DNA from: Datnioides undecimradiatus
Lineage: Eukaryota; Chordata; Actinopteri; Lobotiformes; Datnioididae
Assembly (NCBI GenBank): GCA_008933995.1
Contig: WARS01000051.1
Span: forward strand, 3,162,001-3,226,000
Length of the DNA stretch: 64,000 nt
Direction: 5' to 3'
In this document: in pieces, positions 11,786-24,669 of the stretch
Numbering within the stretch: position 1 is the first letter of the stretch
How the letters are laid out: each line of letters begins with the position of its first letter
Translations under genes and position numbers: made by a program
The notes under the pieces: generated by a model
What the model was told of the DNA's origin: nothing
What the model saw: only the letters and a program-made list of their open reading frames with translations
Databases searched by the model: none

Positions 11786-14719
11786 TCTATCTCACATATA
11801 CATACATGCACATACACACTCTTCAGTTTTTGCACTGTATGAAACTTAAGAGCGCTGGTATAAACAGATACATTTACATGTCAAATAGGACGAGCTACAA
11901 TAAAGTAAAGGGCTGTGCTGCTGCTGCTGCTACTGCTGCTGCTTCGATATCATATTTCAAAAGCAAAATGCAGTTTTGTGTGTTATTCAAAAAGAGAAAT
12001 GTGAGGAAACAGAAAGGATATAAATGTCATCTCCAGGCTCGAAACGGCCTTAAAACCCACCTTGTAATGTGACGTAGACCCCCACAAAACAACACAGACA
12101 GATGCCCACCACCTCGCTGCCAGTTGACCCCCTCTTCCTCCCATCCTGAGGGGGGTCATATATGAACAGCTGAAAACAGCTTTGAACAATTCAACTGGAT
12201 TTTTCCAAATTATTTTTTTTTAACTATACACTGGGGAAAATAAGATAATAAGATCAATAAAAATGTTTTTATTGTGGAGTCGACCCTGGGGTATCAGTTT
12301 ATTTTTAATCTGTTTATGCGTACCCACAAGTCAGGCCTTTTACATTCTAGATTTTGACACCCCTCTGCACACATTATTAGTTGTTCAGCTAACTGCAAAT
12401 GAAAGGCTTGTTGTGCCTTCTTTAAAGACGAGCCTTTGAGAAGCCTTGACCCTCCTTTCAGATGATTGTGCTGAAGACACGTCCTGATACATGGGTAATG
12501 ATTCAACTACAATGAAACACAGAATTACTTTAGAGCTGCAGGAGAATGAGGAGGATCTTTGTTGTCGTGGCCAAATAGACCTCTTCCTCCGCTGCCCTCC
12601 GGAGTCTTTGTTAACAGCGGAGAAGCTATAAACACCATGCTATCTTTGCGAACTTAACAAAAGTTGGCTTCAGTGATGTATTAAGCAAATCCATCCTTTG
12701 GGCAGGTGCCACACTTAGCCTGACGATTTGTACAGGTTATTAAAGCAGAATCGGTTAGATATAAAGACTCATTTTCAGTTGATAAATATGGTCCTGGTCT
12801 TGTGTGCCTTATGGAAATCCCATACAGAAGCTCAAAAACATTTTTGTTCATCATTAGTCAGTCGTATAAAATGACTCATGGTCAGAATATCACTGCCTCT
12901 GCTACAGAACATAGTCAGAGAAACCTGCGAGGAGGACAGGAATGTGCTGGTGGGCCCCCATCAACTCCTTTATTCTTTTACCCTCTTTACCCTGTGCGCA
13001 ATGCCACCCGGCCTAAGGTTTGTCATGTGGTAGTGGTTAAACCAATAGATTGTCACTCCCAACTTGTGAGATATGGAGGCTGAGTCAGGACCCTCGCTTT
13101 TCAGCGCACTGTGGAGCGCTAAAAAGTGTGAAGCGTAGTCCAGTAGGCTTTCCTTGAACTCCCTCAATGTTGACAATTGACCACAGTAGACTGTAGTCTG
13201 AAGTCACTGCAGTGTGGTGAGGTATAAGCACCAAAACTACTTGAGGGATTTCTGTTTTATTAGGGCTTTTATAGCGACTGCTGAAACCTAAAAGTCGCTA
13301 AGGCTGAAGATGGGCCTCAAGGCTGTTCTATGACGCTCTATCAAAAACCATTCACTGAGACCCAAAAATATGCTTATTGCTTCAAATGAAAATAATCAAT
13401 TTAATGTAACAGGAAAACACACTCAGAAGAGATCGATCAGCGTTCAAAGTGGAAAAGAGCTGCAAAGAAATGCGTAGATATGCAAAAAATGCGGTCAACA
13501 ATCATAACGTGACCCACTCACCCTCACACTCATTCACACCAACGCAGCTCAGCAGTTCACTGTATTGGCAACTGGAACATCCCCACCCATGTCCCCGTGT
13601 CTTAAATATACCAATCACCATTACTGTACAAAAAATAGTTCCAACAATATAAAGCATCACCCAAAAATGAAACAATTTGGATTCATTGATAATTTACATT
13701 TATCATCATGGCTCCCACAGATGATGGAAAACTGGTCAGAGCAATCTTGAAAACATTAAGATGAAAGGTTCTTTGAAGTTCGAGTTTTGGTCCCGCAGTG
13801 TGATGGGAGATGCAGTCAGTTTCAGTGTTTTCCTGTGAAAGTGGAAATTGTTTTTTAAGTGGGATGCATCTAAACACATTCACACACAAATATTAAGTAG
13901 TAGCAGCGCCACCTTCTGAGTACAGGAAGTGATGTACTACATTAGCCAGTTGCCCACATCTAAAATAACCTTGATGATGCTGTGTTATGAAAATTGTGAG
14001 CCGCAGTCCGAGCTCGATGCACAGTTATAGCGCCACCTATTAGGAACAGGAAACTGCACAGACCTCAGATTTAGACAGACCAGTTTTCAGACTGTAACGA
14101 TGTTAAACTGTGAAGCTTGTGATTTTTTATCAACTGTGAAAAGGAAGTTCTTTCATTCATACATGCTTCAGCCAGTATTGACATATCAGGAATATTTTTA
14201 ATTTCACATATCCAATTATTCAGATGATTTCCAATGAGGTATTATTGAGCTTGAAGTGACTGGCTCCTGCTGATTTTACTGCCCCTGCTCTTAAATCGAC
14301 TACAGTTAGAATCAGAATATGATATAAAATATGTTGTAATACCGCTCTGAATAAATGTTTTCAGAACGTCCAAGTGGAGTAGTATTGTAGTAGTATGGAC
14401 TAAATACTTATAACACCAACTTTATGTGTGCTAAATCCCTTTTGGTAAGTTTGGTACAATTAATAAAACATATAGTGTTTCCACGGAAACAAGCAGTTTA
14501 ACTACATATTATAAATGTTTAAAAGAATATCTCTTATTTTACAATTTTCATTCTACTTAATTCTTCGCCTCATTTTATATGTGTATGTAAACCTGCCCAA
14601 ACCTGTTTAAAACTGGAGACTGACTTCTGTTATATTGCCAGGAGTTTGCTTGTCTGTGTCAAAATCCAAATCCAATGACATGAACAGGTGACGCATGATG
14701 AAGGTTTGAATGCTAATTG
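11786..14719. other. Intergenic DNA upstream of sox19
   Basis: No gene recognised. A short GCT-type triplet run lies at 11919-11942. Two related short modules containing AGCGCCACCT lie near 13903 and 14030, a motif seen again at 30141 and in many fish repeats. The rest appears unique and AT-rich. Confidence 0.4.
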
Positions 14720-15265
14720 CACACATTCATGATGACGACAAAAGCCTGATGTTTGATGGTGTTAGTGTGTTTTTTTGTGGAGTGTTTAAATCGCCCAACG
14801 TCCAACCTCAGACACTTCAGCATGGTGCAGTAGAAAAGGCAGAAGTTCTTGTTGAGGAAAACCAAAACAAACGCTTGGTTGTGCTCCTGACCTGACATCC
14901 CTTCTTCAGTGAGTGCAGGATCTTCCACTACAAAGACAGCTGTTTGGTCTCTGGGTCATGGCTTTAGACCCAGCTCTCATCACTGATGATGATGCTTGAC
15001 ATGAAAGCAGGGTCTTCCTGGGCTCGCTGACAGAGATCCTGGCAGGCAGTGTCACTTCTGCTCATTCATCATATGTTTCCTGGATGGTGAGCCAATAAAT
15101 TGTGTAATGTGCTGGATATTTTCGAGGGTTGTGATCATGGAGGGGCATTTTGTCTTCTGTTCTCACAGAATTTCATGTTTACCTGCTGCTCATCTCTGAG
15201 GTTCCTTGCAGAGGTGCACCTGACAGTGGTCTCATGAAACAATGAAGTGCTGGTCCACCGAGTGA
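14720..15265 (-). mobile_element. Fossil mariner-type transposase
   Basis: Read on the minus strand in shifting frames, the sequence gives pieces typical of mariner transposases: QQVNMKFCENR, CQDLCQRAQEDPAFMSS, IIISDESWV and SHDPETKQ, then KKGMSGQEHNQAF. The DESW and DPETKQ blocks are family hallmarks. In-frame stops and missing segments between blocks show that it is dead. I did not find intact terminal inverted repeats. Confidence 0.7.
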
Positions 15266-15664
15266 TGCGGTAATGTAAACTGGTACTTACAACACTAGCT
15301 ACTGCGTGCTCAGTACTCTACTGTTAAGACAACATCTGACAATTTTGACTGTGTCATCATGCTGTCAGTGCCTCCAGGTCCTGAATTACATAAATAAAGG
15401 CACAATCCTCAGATGAACTACAATTACAGTGATTTAGTTATCAGCATGGCCAGAAGGACAGACACCTTCAGGACAGTCATTTGGCCGTACAGGAAATTAG
15501 ACAAATAGGGACCTTTCCAGGTGAATTTACAGTAAACCCACCTGCTGTCAGTGAAACCTATAAATTCTAATAATAATACACATATAATCATAAACATTCT
15601 ACTCTCACAATCTCCTCAAGTTAAAATTAAAACTTAAAAACCTGAAGTGAAATCGTGGACTTGA

Positions 15665-16024
15665 TTAAACAAATTCAAAGTGACATTCTTTCACATGGTC
15701 CAGTCCAGATGGCTGTCCAGTTGGACAAAAATGTTTTGATAGATATAAAGGTTCGGTGACTCTGAGTGGGTTTGCCACAGACTTCAATAACGTCACCTGA
15801 GGCTTTAATAACCTTACTGTCCTTCCCTTCTCTTTTCTCCACTCGACATACTGCAGGTGCCCACACATTTGCACATCTGCATTCACCGTTTGCTGGGGAT
15901 TTGACTGTTGTGTCATCGGCCAGGCTAATATTATTGTACACAGTGTTACATAGACTAGCAGGTAGGTGAGAATAGGAACGGTGCACATGGTGCACCCTGG
16001 GTAATGCAGTTTATCTAGAACCAT
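15665..16024 (-). other. Doubtful ORF with hydrophobic N-terminus
   Basis: A minus-strand ATG opens a 119-codon frame whose first part (TVPILTYLLVYVTLCTIILA) looks like a signal peptide or a single membrane span. A second overlapping frame continues with VWAPAVCRVEKREGKDSK and further cysteines. A consensus donor (CAG|GTGACG) is present near 15800. I recognise no family. It could be a first exon of a secreted protein, a frameshifted relic or chance. Confidence 0.15.
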
Positions 16025-17534
16025 TATGACTCACCCCCTGATGCTGACACAGACAAGGCAGCATTTTATTGTATTTTATTCAATTTTCTCTGTGAAGAAC
16101 ATTGTACTTTGCACTATAAATGAAGCTTATTATTGTATATTACTGTTATCTGAGCTCTGGACACATTCAAGCACGTGTGTCTGTATGATATCCCACCAGC
16201 GTTTGTCAGAGTACATTCACCTAAGTCAGTTGGAGAGTGCATTATGCAGATCTGTGTGTGCGTGCTGCAGGTGTGTGTTTGAGACCATGTGTTTGTGACT
16301 AATTGGGAATTGTGAGGCTCTGGTCTCCCGTTTCCATCTCCATGACAACCTTGTGTGGAATCCCTTCCAAACCTTCCCTCCTCCTCCTCTCAGCTCCCCT
16401 GGCTTTCCTCTTTCAAAAACATCTCACCAATACTCACACTCAGCTTTTCTTCATCTGTCTGTCAACTTCTGTGGCCTGGGATGGAAAGAAAAGCCAGTGG
16501 AATGTTTCTGCTCACTCTGTCCCCTCTCTTATACTCCTGCACATGTTGCATTTATGTGTGTCACATCAGACACAGAAAAAGTTAACATGGCAGTAGGTTT
16601 CCTCCTTTCGTCCCATCCATTGGATCTGCTCTCTCTTCTTTTTAAGTGGCTGTAAAATTTTCTTTTTCTGCTTGCCAGTCAAAGTTGGAAAGGTGAAGCG
16701 AAGACAGCAGTCCTCTCCCTCTCCGCCCGTCCTGACATGAAATGGTCGTGTGGATTGTCACCTGGACTTTTGTTTGACGGCTTTTCCATTAAAATTAGTA
16801 AAAATGTAGATTTCACTAATGAGTGTAATGCTCTTCTACTCTACCATCCAGTCAGAGTCATTACTAGAGCTCCAGTTTACCTGTGTCATTGGTCACCTGT
16901 GGCAGAAAATGATATATCATCAACATCATCAGTATGGGCCAGTATAACTGAAAATGAAAACACAGAAACACAGAAAAAAAAATAAATAAATAAAATAATA
17001 ATTATTATTTTATATATATTTTTTTGGAATCACACGGATCAAGCTCTGTTAAACTTTGATGAGGTTCATGTTATCGGTTGCTTTGTACATGCTTAATGCC
17101 TCATTATTCTACATATTCATTGTAAATTTTCACAATGATGACGAAATGTTTGAAATCTTTAGCACACATATGCTATATTAAATGATGCCATAATGGACTG
17201 GTTCCCAAGCTTCAACAGGGTGGGTCTTAAATGAGAACAAACACAAACTTACACCACAACGCGTAAGCAGAGTCTGCACAGTCGTAGCAGCGAGCATATG
17301 ACTGTCACTAGCTGTATTGAAATTCTGGGACCCTCACTGACCACCATTGCCAAAGTTAGGCTTTCCTCACCTAGCCAGAGGACAATTTCATCCTCACTGT
17401 AGGGAGAGACTCTGGCACTTTGTTGGAGTAGATGGCCCAAAAGGAAACATGGTGGAAGTCTGCTTAAAAGTTAATTTAATGGGAAGTGGTGCTTCACCGG
17501 AAAGGGCATACAGAGAGACAGGCTGTTTTATGCC
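16025..17534. other. Intergenic DNA, nothing recognised
   Basis: No gene-like sequence. The only marked feature is an A/T-only stretch at about 16973-17025. Open frames of up to 100 codons at 16300-16655 occur in three overlapping frames at once, which argues against coding. Confidence 0.4.
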
Positions 17535-18115
17535 AGCAACATAATTACAAGTCATTTGGTTCTTCTTCATTACAAATAATCAATCTGTCACTATTACCAG
17601 GCTATGTTCCACACTCCTTCAAAGTAGCTGTTATTGAACCTCTTCTTAGAAGGCCTTGTCTAGGTCCAGGGGGTTTGCCAATGATACCTCCCCTTTTCCT
17701 TAAGAAAGCAGTTTTAAATCAGTTGTGTGACTCTTGACTTAAAAGTTTATTTGAGGGTTTTCGGTCAGGACTTTGTGTGCATCACTGCAGATAACTTTGG
17801 TTACTTCTTGCTTGGATCAATACGATCCTTGTTATCAGTATTTCCCAGTAGATCTCTAAAGACCCTCCAGCTGATCCAGAATGCTGCAGCATGTTTACTG
17901 AACCGGGAAACAAGATCATCTTTGTCCTGATTTAGCTTCTCTACACTGGCTTCCTGTGAAATTTACAATAGAATTCAAGATCCTTGTCCTCAACTGCAAA
18001 GCTCTTAATGGTTAGGCACCATTTTATCTAAAGGAGCTCATAGTGCCCTTCAGATCATTGTGCTCCCAGAATGCAGTGTTACTTGTTGTTCCTAGAGTCT
18101 ACTAAAAGTAGAATT
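17535..18115 (+). mobile_element. Degenerate L2-like LINE fragment
   Basis: On the plus strand, 17610-17720 reads FKVAVIEPLLRRP and then a decayed equivalent of the usual reverse-transcriptase segment. About 17855-17930 reads LKTLQLIQNAAACLLNRETR, and the next segment resembles the LPVKFTIEFKILVLNCKALNG stretch near the C-terminus of fish L2/Maui-type LINEs. The middle is deleted and frames shift, so the copy is inactive and 5'-truncated. The exact clade was not determined. Confidence 0.7.
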
Positions 18116-21100
18116 ACTAGTAGACAACATTACAAGGTAGCAGCACTCCAACAAGACCCGAGGTTGCATCTCTTGGTGTGGTGAAGGTGCAGCCGGCTGT
18201 GCACTCAGTTACCACACTCTGCTCCTGTGGACTGCTGAGAGACTTGCCATGAAGCACTGAGTTCCTCTGCCCCCCTCCTTCTCATACACATTCTCCTTTG
18301 ATTGCCGCCGCCAACTGCCTCCTCAATCCTGCTCAACGCCAACTGCAACAACAGCATTATTACAGTTACTGTCACTGGTAGGACTAAGTGAGAGCCTACT
18401 GTTCTGTGCAGGACTATGTTTAATACACTGCCATTGTTCTCAAACCCATAATTAGTTTAATCTACCGTGGTATTTCAGTAGGTAGGTGTAGCCTGCTAGT
18501 TCCTGGCCACAAAGCCAAAAGGCGTAGAGATAATAAAGTCTCATTGACCCAACAGAGCAGTTTCCGTAATGTTTCCTGTGACATGTAAGCAGTGTCATGG
18601 TCAGATATTCTTCTCAGGAGCTGGAGGAGACCAAGGCAGAGCATAAAGGAGAGTGAATAAAGGACTTACATCCATCAGGGTGATAAATACATGATTCAGA
18701 ATGAAAGGCAGTGTTGCTAGAGGTATGAATATTGAATACGTTGGTCATATCAGGCGGGCTTGTTGCTCTGTATCTGTCTGTTTGGTTCTGGTGTTTTTCT
18801 GCTCCCTAGTGGCTCAAAATTGATGAATGCAGCTTTGACCTAATTATGCCATAATATCTCCTGCTGACTCAAATGTGGAGTCAGACAGCATGTCAGAGCA
18901 TGAAGTCACATGACTTCCTGTAGTGTTAAAGAACTCTGACAATGACATTTTCATTATAGCTCCTCATTCACAATACCCACAAAGTAATGAGAGGATACAA
19001 ATGTTATGGAACTCACTGAGGTAAAAACAGCTTGATGGAAAGGAGGGAAAATCTGAATGAACAGAAATTAAGTGGGATGAAATCAAGAGGTAAGGAGGGC
19101 AGCAGGGTGGGGGTGGGGTGTAGATTATAGGGTGAGAAAGAAGCAGTGAAGACGGGCTAATGAAAGCCACAAAATGTAGGAAAAAAGGAGACCTAGAAGG
19201 GGAGAGAACAAGGGAGGAGGAAGGACGAAAGGATGAAGGGATGGGTGATGAAGGGTTGGGGTGTGAGGGTTTGGTGCAGGAGGGTGGTTTTGGGTGACAG
19301 GCCTCATTGAATAGACCCCTTTTCTCCCTCTGCTGGCTTCTCTTCTCATGCAAAACAGGCCTGTTCAGCCTCCCAGCCATCCGTCACACAACAGAAAGAG
19401 CATGGCAGGCCCTTTACGAGCCTCACACTCGCATAATCCCCCCTACCCACCCCACCATCTCTCAAGCCCACAGTCCAGCACCCAACAGGGGGTGCAGTGG
19501 GTAAGTGGGGTGTGTATGTGTGTTGGGCAGTTGGGGGATGGGCATGGGGTATCTTCACCACAGTGAAAGTGCCTTTGGAAGAAGGGCCACCTAGGCTGAG
19601 AGCAGGACAAAAAAAAAGCAAAGAGACGTTAGGTTTGAGGCCTGATGCACGTAATACTGGGACACCAGGGAAGTTAAGATGAGCTAACCTGCGTGGTGTG
19701 TGTGTGTATGTGTGTGTGTGTGTGAGGACAGTGAGGACAGCCACTGAAGGTGTGGGTGCACATTTGAGTTACAAGTGAAGCACTGGTTTAATTATTACTA
19801 TTACCGTTATGGTGCCGTTCCATATTCAAATTCACTTTGCATGATGACACAAAGTGGAAAGTGCGTTCATGCGACACACACAGAGGATGTTGTTAAGTTG
19901 GTATGAGCAGAGGAAACAGGGTCTGGACCCCGAATGAAGCCGACAAAGGCAGAGGTGATGATTTCAGCTCATGTGCAGCTGGGAGAGCAGACTGGCAGGT
20001 AGTCGGGTAACAAGTGCAGGTAACAGAAGCTTTAAACTAAAGCACAGCCAACTAAGATGAGGTGGCAAACAGCAAGGTGTTATACTGACTGGTAGAAACA
20101 TGTGACAAGGATGATTACAAATGAACAACAGATGAAAACAGTGAAAAAATCCAAAGCAGGAAGTTAAACAACAAAGAACTCATGGAGAAAATATACAAAA
20201 GCAAACTAAAATGAAAAAAAACCAACAGGGAAACATTCAGCTAGCTGTGATGATCCTCTGCCCCAGTGCTGCCACTTAATACAGCTTTTAAAGAAGTGTT
20301 TTTCGTCCTCAACTGGACTGATGGTTTCATCAAACCATAGTTCACATAGTTCACGTGTGCCCTCTGGTGTCTGGGTTGAAACTAACATGTTGGTTGTTCA
20401 GTTTATCTGGCAGTGGCCTGAGCCAGTCAGGGCCTGAGCATCATAAGCTTCCTGGGGACAAACACACTCTCAGCTGGCCTTGCTCAAAGTGCAGGCAGGG
20501 CTGTTTATCTTCCTGTCAATAAATCCTGTCAGTGGGGGAATCTTCCTCTATGTCCTCTGTCCTCACCTGTCGCTGCCTGAGTAGCTGTGTTGCTGAACTA
20601 CACCATATCACCCATCAGCTTGTATTACATTTCAGAGAGGAGGGAGAAGTCGCTGTTGCTAAACCAACAAACCAGAGCAGGTGGGAAGGAACGATTGCAT
20701 CGTTGCAAGTAAAGAATTGATGTTTTCTAAATGCACTGTGCACATGAGCTGTGGAATGACGGAGAATCAAAGCACCACCCATCATGGTTTTGGTTGTTGT
20801 CCTTCCTCAGACATCTCTGTGCAGCAGTGCCCCCCACTGACAGCCCAACCCTGGGATATGTATTCACAGAGCGCAACCCTGTGAATGTCCTCCTGATCTG
20901 AAGCACCAGCTCCCCTTTTCCACCAATAACACCGTGTTTACATCAAAATTAGCATGTATTTGAGCATCGTGTGACCACCTGCAAGTGGTTTGAGTTAAAA
21001 GCAGTAAAGACCTTAAAAGATGATCCTCAAAGAAGTAAAACCAACTTCCCAAATACACAGGACAAAGGACAATGACAAAAGGATCAGGTCAAGAAAGCAA

Positions 21101-23999
21101 GACCAATAATCATTTCACAAGATCAATACAAGATCTGATCTGGAAACGTGTCAAAAACTGGACTGGACTGCATGGACTGCTCTGGCGGAGTGGCTAACGG
21201 CAGACTCTGGCTGAAGGAAGAGTAAAGAGATTTCTGTTGTTGTTTTTTTGTTCCATCTGCCATGGTAACATGGCAGCCAATGGCAGCCATGGTAGCCAAA
21301 GAAAGCCCTCGGTGTTTGCATACAGAGTGGCTCTCAGAGTGTGCTATTTATTGTAAGAAGGAGCTCCGAGGCTGGGGTCCTGTCAAAATGATCTCAGGAC
21401 ATTACATGAGAAAGTTGCAAGAGATTAAAGTGTTGCTGGTTGTGGTCATGACTGATGTTACAGGAGGGAGATCCTTCTCCGCTGTGTCGTGCAGGTGGTA
21501 GTGAAGATAGAAAGAACACTGTCTCCCCCCAGTGGACTGACACTGCATCTGTAATCTCTCAGTTCAACTTCATTTTGTCTTCAACATTTCCTCATGCTCA
21601 GGTCAGTGGGAGATGTGTGAGGTCACTGATATGAGATGTATAACAAGCCTAGTGGGCTGTGACATGCTGTGTGTGACACTGTGACAGGCTACACAGACTG
21701 ACAGTTACTTGTGACTAATATTATCTAATGTGAAGAGCCTGTAAAACATGCCCACTCACTCGTATCAGTTATCCTGATTGGCCTGATCAATCATGATATC
21801 AGTAAAGACAGTTAGCAGATTAAACTCAAGTTTTAGATTTGATTGGCTTTCTGATTCACCATCCGGTTTACAATCCGTGTTAACTGCAGCTCTGATTTCT
21901 CTGATCTAAACCTAAAAGAAGAAGAAGAAGTAGGGGAATAATAAAAAATAACCTTGTGACTGGCAGCTCTGGAAGCAGTTTGGAAATGAGTCTTGCTGAT
22001 GGAAACATATCTTGATCTCATAATTGTTGAACATATGGCCTGTTGATTCGACAGTTCAGGTTTTTATTTTAGTGAAACTGTAACTTATCAACAGGGATAC
22101 AGTCAAAGCCTATTGTAACATGTACACAAGCTGCCATCAGACATCATTACAACAGTCGGTAACCTCAGCATTATTTGAATCAAAGTGCAGAACAGCTGCC
22201 AGGATAACCCTCAGTTTGTTCTTGTATAGCTGCTGGAAACTGACATGACTTCAAGTGTTTTAAGGTGAAAAGGTCTGAACTTTTCACAAAGGCTCTGGTG
22301 CTGTCACTACCTCTCAGGCAATTAGATACAATGAGTGGGACTTGTCGCCCTGCTAACCGGGAAAATGGAGAAGAAACTTGTTCTGACTGCGTCCCTCTGC
22401 CCTGAGCTTTAACAATCAGGAAAGAAAAGAAAAGAAAAGAAAAGAAAAGAAAAGAAAAGAAAAGAAACTTTGCTGCTGTTATTTATGGTTATAGCTTTTT
22501 CTTGTCTTCTTTTCTGCCCATGTGACAGAGGGTTAGGCTCAGCTCCTACACACACAAAGGTGGTGCAGGCTCTTCTGCCTCCACTGTGGCTTGTTCCTCT
22601 GCCGCTGCACTGCCTGCTACCCCTGAAGTCTCAGTAAATACAACTAAACTGTTCTTTTAATTCTGTTTTGATGTGGTTTTATTTATTATCTCTGAGCACA
22701 AATCTATTTTGTCCTCCTGTGAAACAATTCGACTGTCTTTCAGATATATTTTAATTAAGAAACGGATCCTTTGGAGCATTTGACACATAACTTTTCTACA
22801 GCTTTACAAATCATTTCTTAATCTTTAAACTAAAAGCATATGTTCTATTTGTGTAGTGCCATAGCGGACTTTGCATATGGAGCAGGTCTAGATGAAGCTC
22901 TTTATTCTAATTACATCCAACAGCTCCCACCACGAGCAGGAACCTGGTGAAAGCTGCAGGGAAAACCTTACTGCTCACAGACAGAACCCTGAGAACAACC
23001 AGGCCAGGGTGGCCATCTGCTGGGCTGCGTAAATGCCACATTCAGGATTGGAGCAGCAAGCTGACACTGTTACCTTTTGAAGTTAGGTCAGAGTAAATGA
23101 GGATGAAACAGCCTGGCTGACTCAGCTGGGATGAGTCACAGGGAACATCCCGGTTTTGTGACTCCAGGTTTGCAAGCACCGGGGTGGATCTTGTCACAAG
23201 ACCAGGCAAGAATAGTTAAAACATTTTAATGCTTAATGTCCATGCATTATCCTGTCAGTACTTGCATCACTCGAGTTAACTGACAACCCATGCAACTGGT
23301 CTGTGAATTTCTCTGTGGCTAAACCAGAGCTATAAAGGCTAGAAAAGCTGCCCTCTGCAGAAAGCTAATAATTCTGTGGTATATTATTGTAACCTATATA
23401 CAAACAAGGACTACATAAGACAGTGGCCCGAGTAAGAATGGAAAGATCAGATTCCGTGAGATTTGTACTCTTCTTCTTTCTCTTAGGAGAAACCTGAGTT
23501 ACTTTGGATTCACTTTTGCTGGCAAATCAAGTTATTTTATATATTAAGATATTTTCATTCATTCAAATCTGACATCACCACTAAGAATAAAAGCATTTCC
23601 GTGAAAGAGTTTCAATTACAGCTATAGCTACTTGGCATTTAAACAATATTTAGTCATGCAGGAGTGAAGGCCTGAAAATTGGGTCAGACTCCTGGTCCTG
23701 AAATCAATATTGAATATTTTTTGTTCAGAGCTGAAATTAACACGGATTTTAAACTGGATGGTGAATCAGAAAGTAAATCAAATCTAAAACTTAAAGAGAC
23801 ACCTGAGTTTAATCTGTTACCTGTCTGTACTCCCGTGATATCGTGATGGAAGATTGATCCGATCAGCTGCAGCGTCCAATCAGGATACCTGATATGAGTG
23901 GGAGTGTCTTACAGGCTCTTACGTTGTAGATTATGTTAATTACGAGTAACTGTCAGTCGTAGCCTGTCACCGTGACACACAGTTAAACATCTCAGATCA
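18116..23999. other. Long gene-free interval
   Basis: No exon series, RNA gene or conserved protein segment recognised in about 5.9 kb. It contains a (TG)n run at 19695-19724 and an (AAAAG)n pentanucleotide run at 22421-22467. Purine-rich sequence covers about 19080-19260. In the human locus CD68 and MPDU1 lie between SOX15 and EIF4A1. I find no trace of either here. Confidence 0.45.
22421..22467. repeat. (AAAAG)n microsatellite
   Basis: About nine tandem copies of a five-base purine unit, uninterrupted. Confidence 0.95.
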
Positions 24000-24620
24000 G
24001 CTACCTCACATCTCCCACTGATATGATCGTGAGGAAAGCTGCATTCATTCACTCTGTCCCGTGCTCTCGCGGTCCACGTGGTTGTGTCCGCTGCTCGTGA
24101 AGGCCAGCTTGGTGTTGATGACGTTTCGTTAGTGCGGGGAAAAGACATTAAACCTTCTACCACATATCCGATACGTCATATCGAGTAACTGGAGAAAAGA
24201 GCTCGAGTAATGCTTAGACAGCGTCCTGATCGTCCAGCAAAGTGTCTACGGGCTCGGTCTGCTCCGCTGCACGCGCTACAGCTTTACATACACAGACGCT
24301 ATCATCAGGGTGCTCGTGACTGAATACTCATACACCGATATATGATTCAGTGTTTATTGCGAAGAGACAATCAACGAAGACATGCTAGAATGTTCCAAAG
24401 TTAGACTGCTCCTGCTTCTGACCCAGAAGATACAGCTAGAAGTGGGAGATGAGTTTAAAAAAAAAAATAAATAAATCAAAACGCCGCACCACTGTGTGCA
24501 GAGCCCGGGTTTCAGGGCAGCTCAGCGGTCAGCGTCAGACAGGAGGCCCGGGAGCAGCCGGTCAGAGGTGGCTACGCAAGTACGAGCCTCTCCACAAAGG
24601 ATTTGGCCACTGAAGCGTTC
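24000..24620. promoter_or_regulatory. CpG-rich promoter-like patch without a visible gene
   Basis: CpG frequency rises sharply. CRE-like motifs (TGACGTTT near 24118 and TACGTCAT near 24173) and an E-box CACGTG near 24075 are present. Two GC-rich blocks at 24040-24140 and 24480-24600 stand out from the AT-rich flanks. It lies just beyond the probable end of eif4a1 transcripts. The flanking short frames show no protein similarity. It may drive a non-coding RNA or act as a distal element. Confidence 0.3.
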
Positions 24621-24669
24621 ATGCTATTCAACAATGCAGAGGCCAGTTTACACTGTTAAAGGAGAAACC

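Noticed and set aside
19346..19744. 132-codon minus-strand frame
   Set aside because: It runs through a (TG)n microsatellite and low-complexity Pro/Ser/Thr sequence and overlaps other frames of equal quality.
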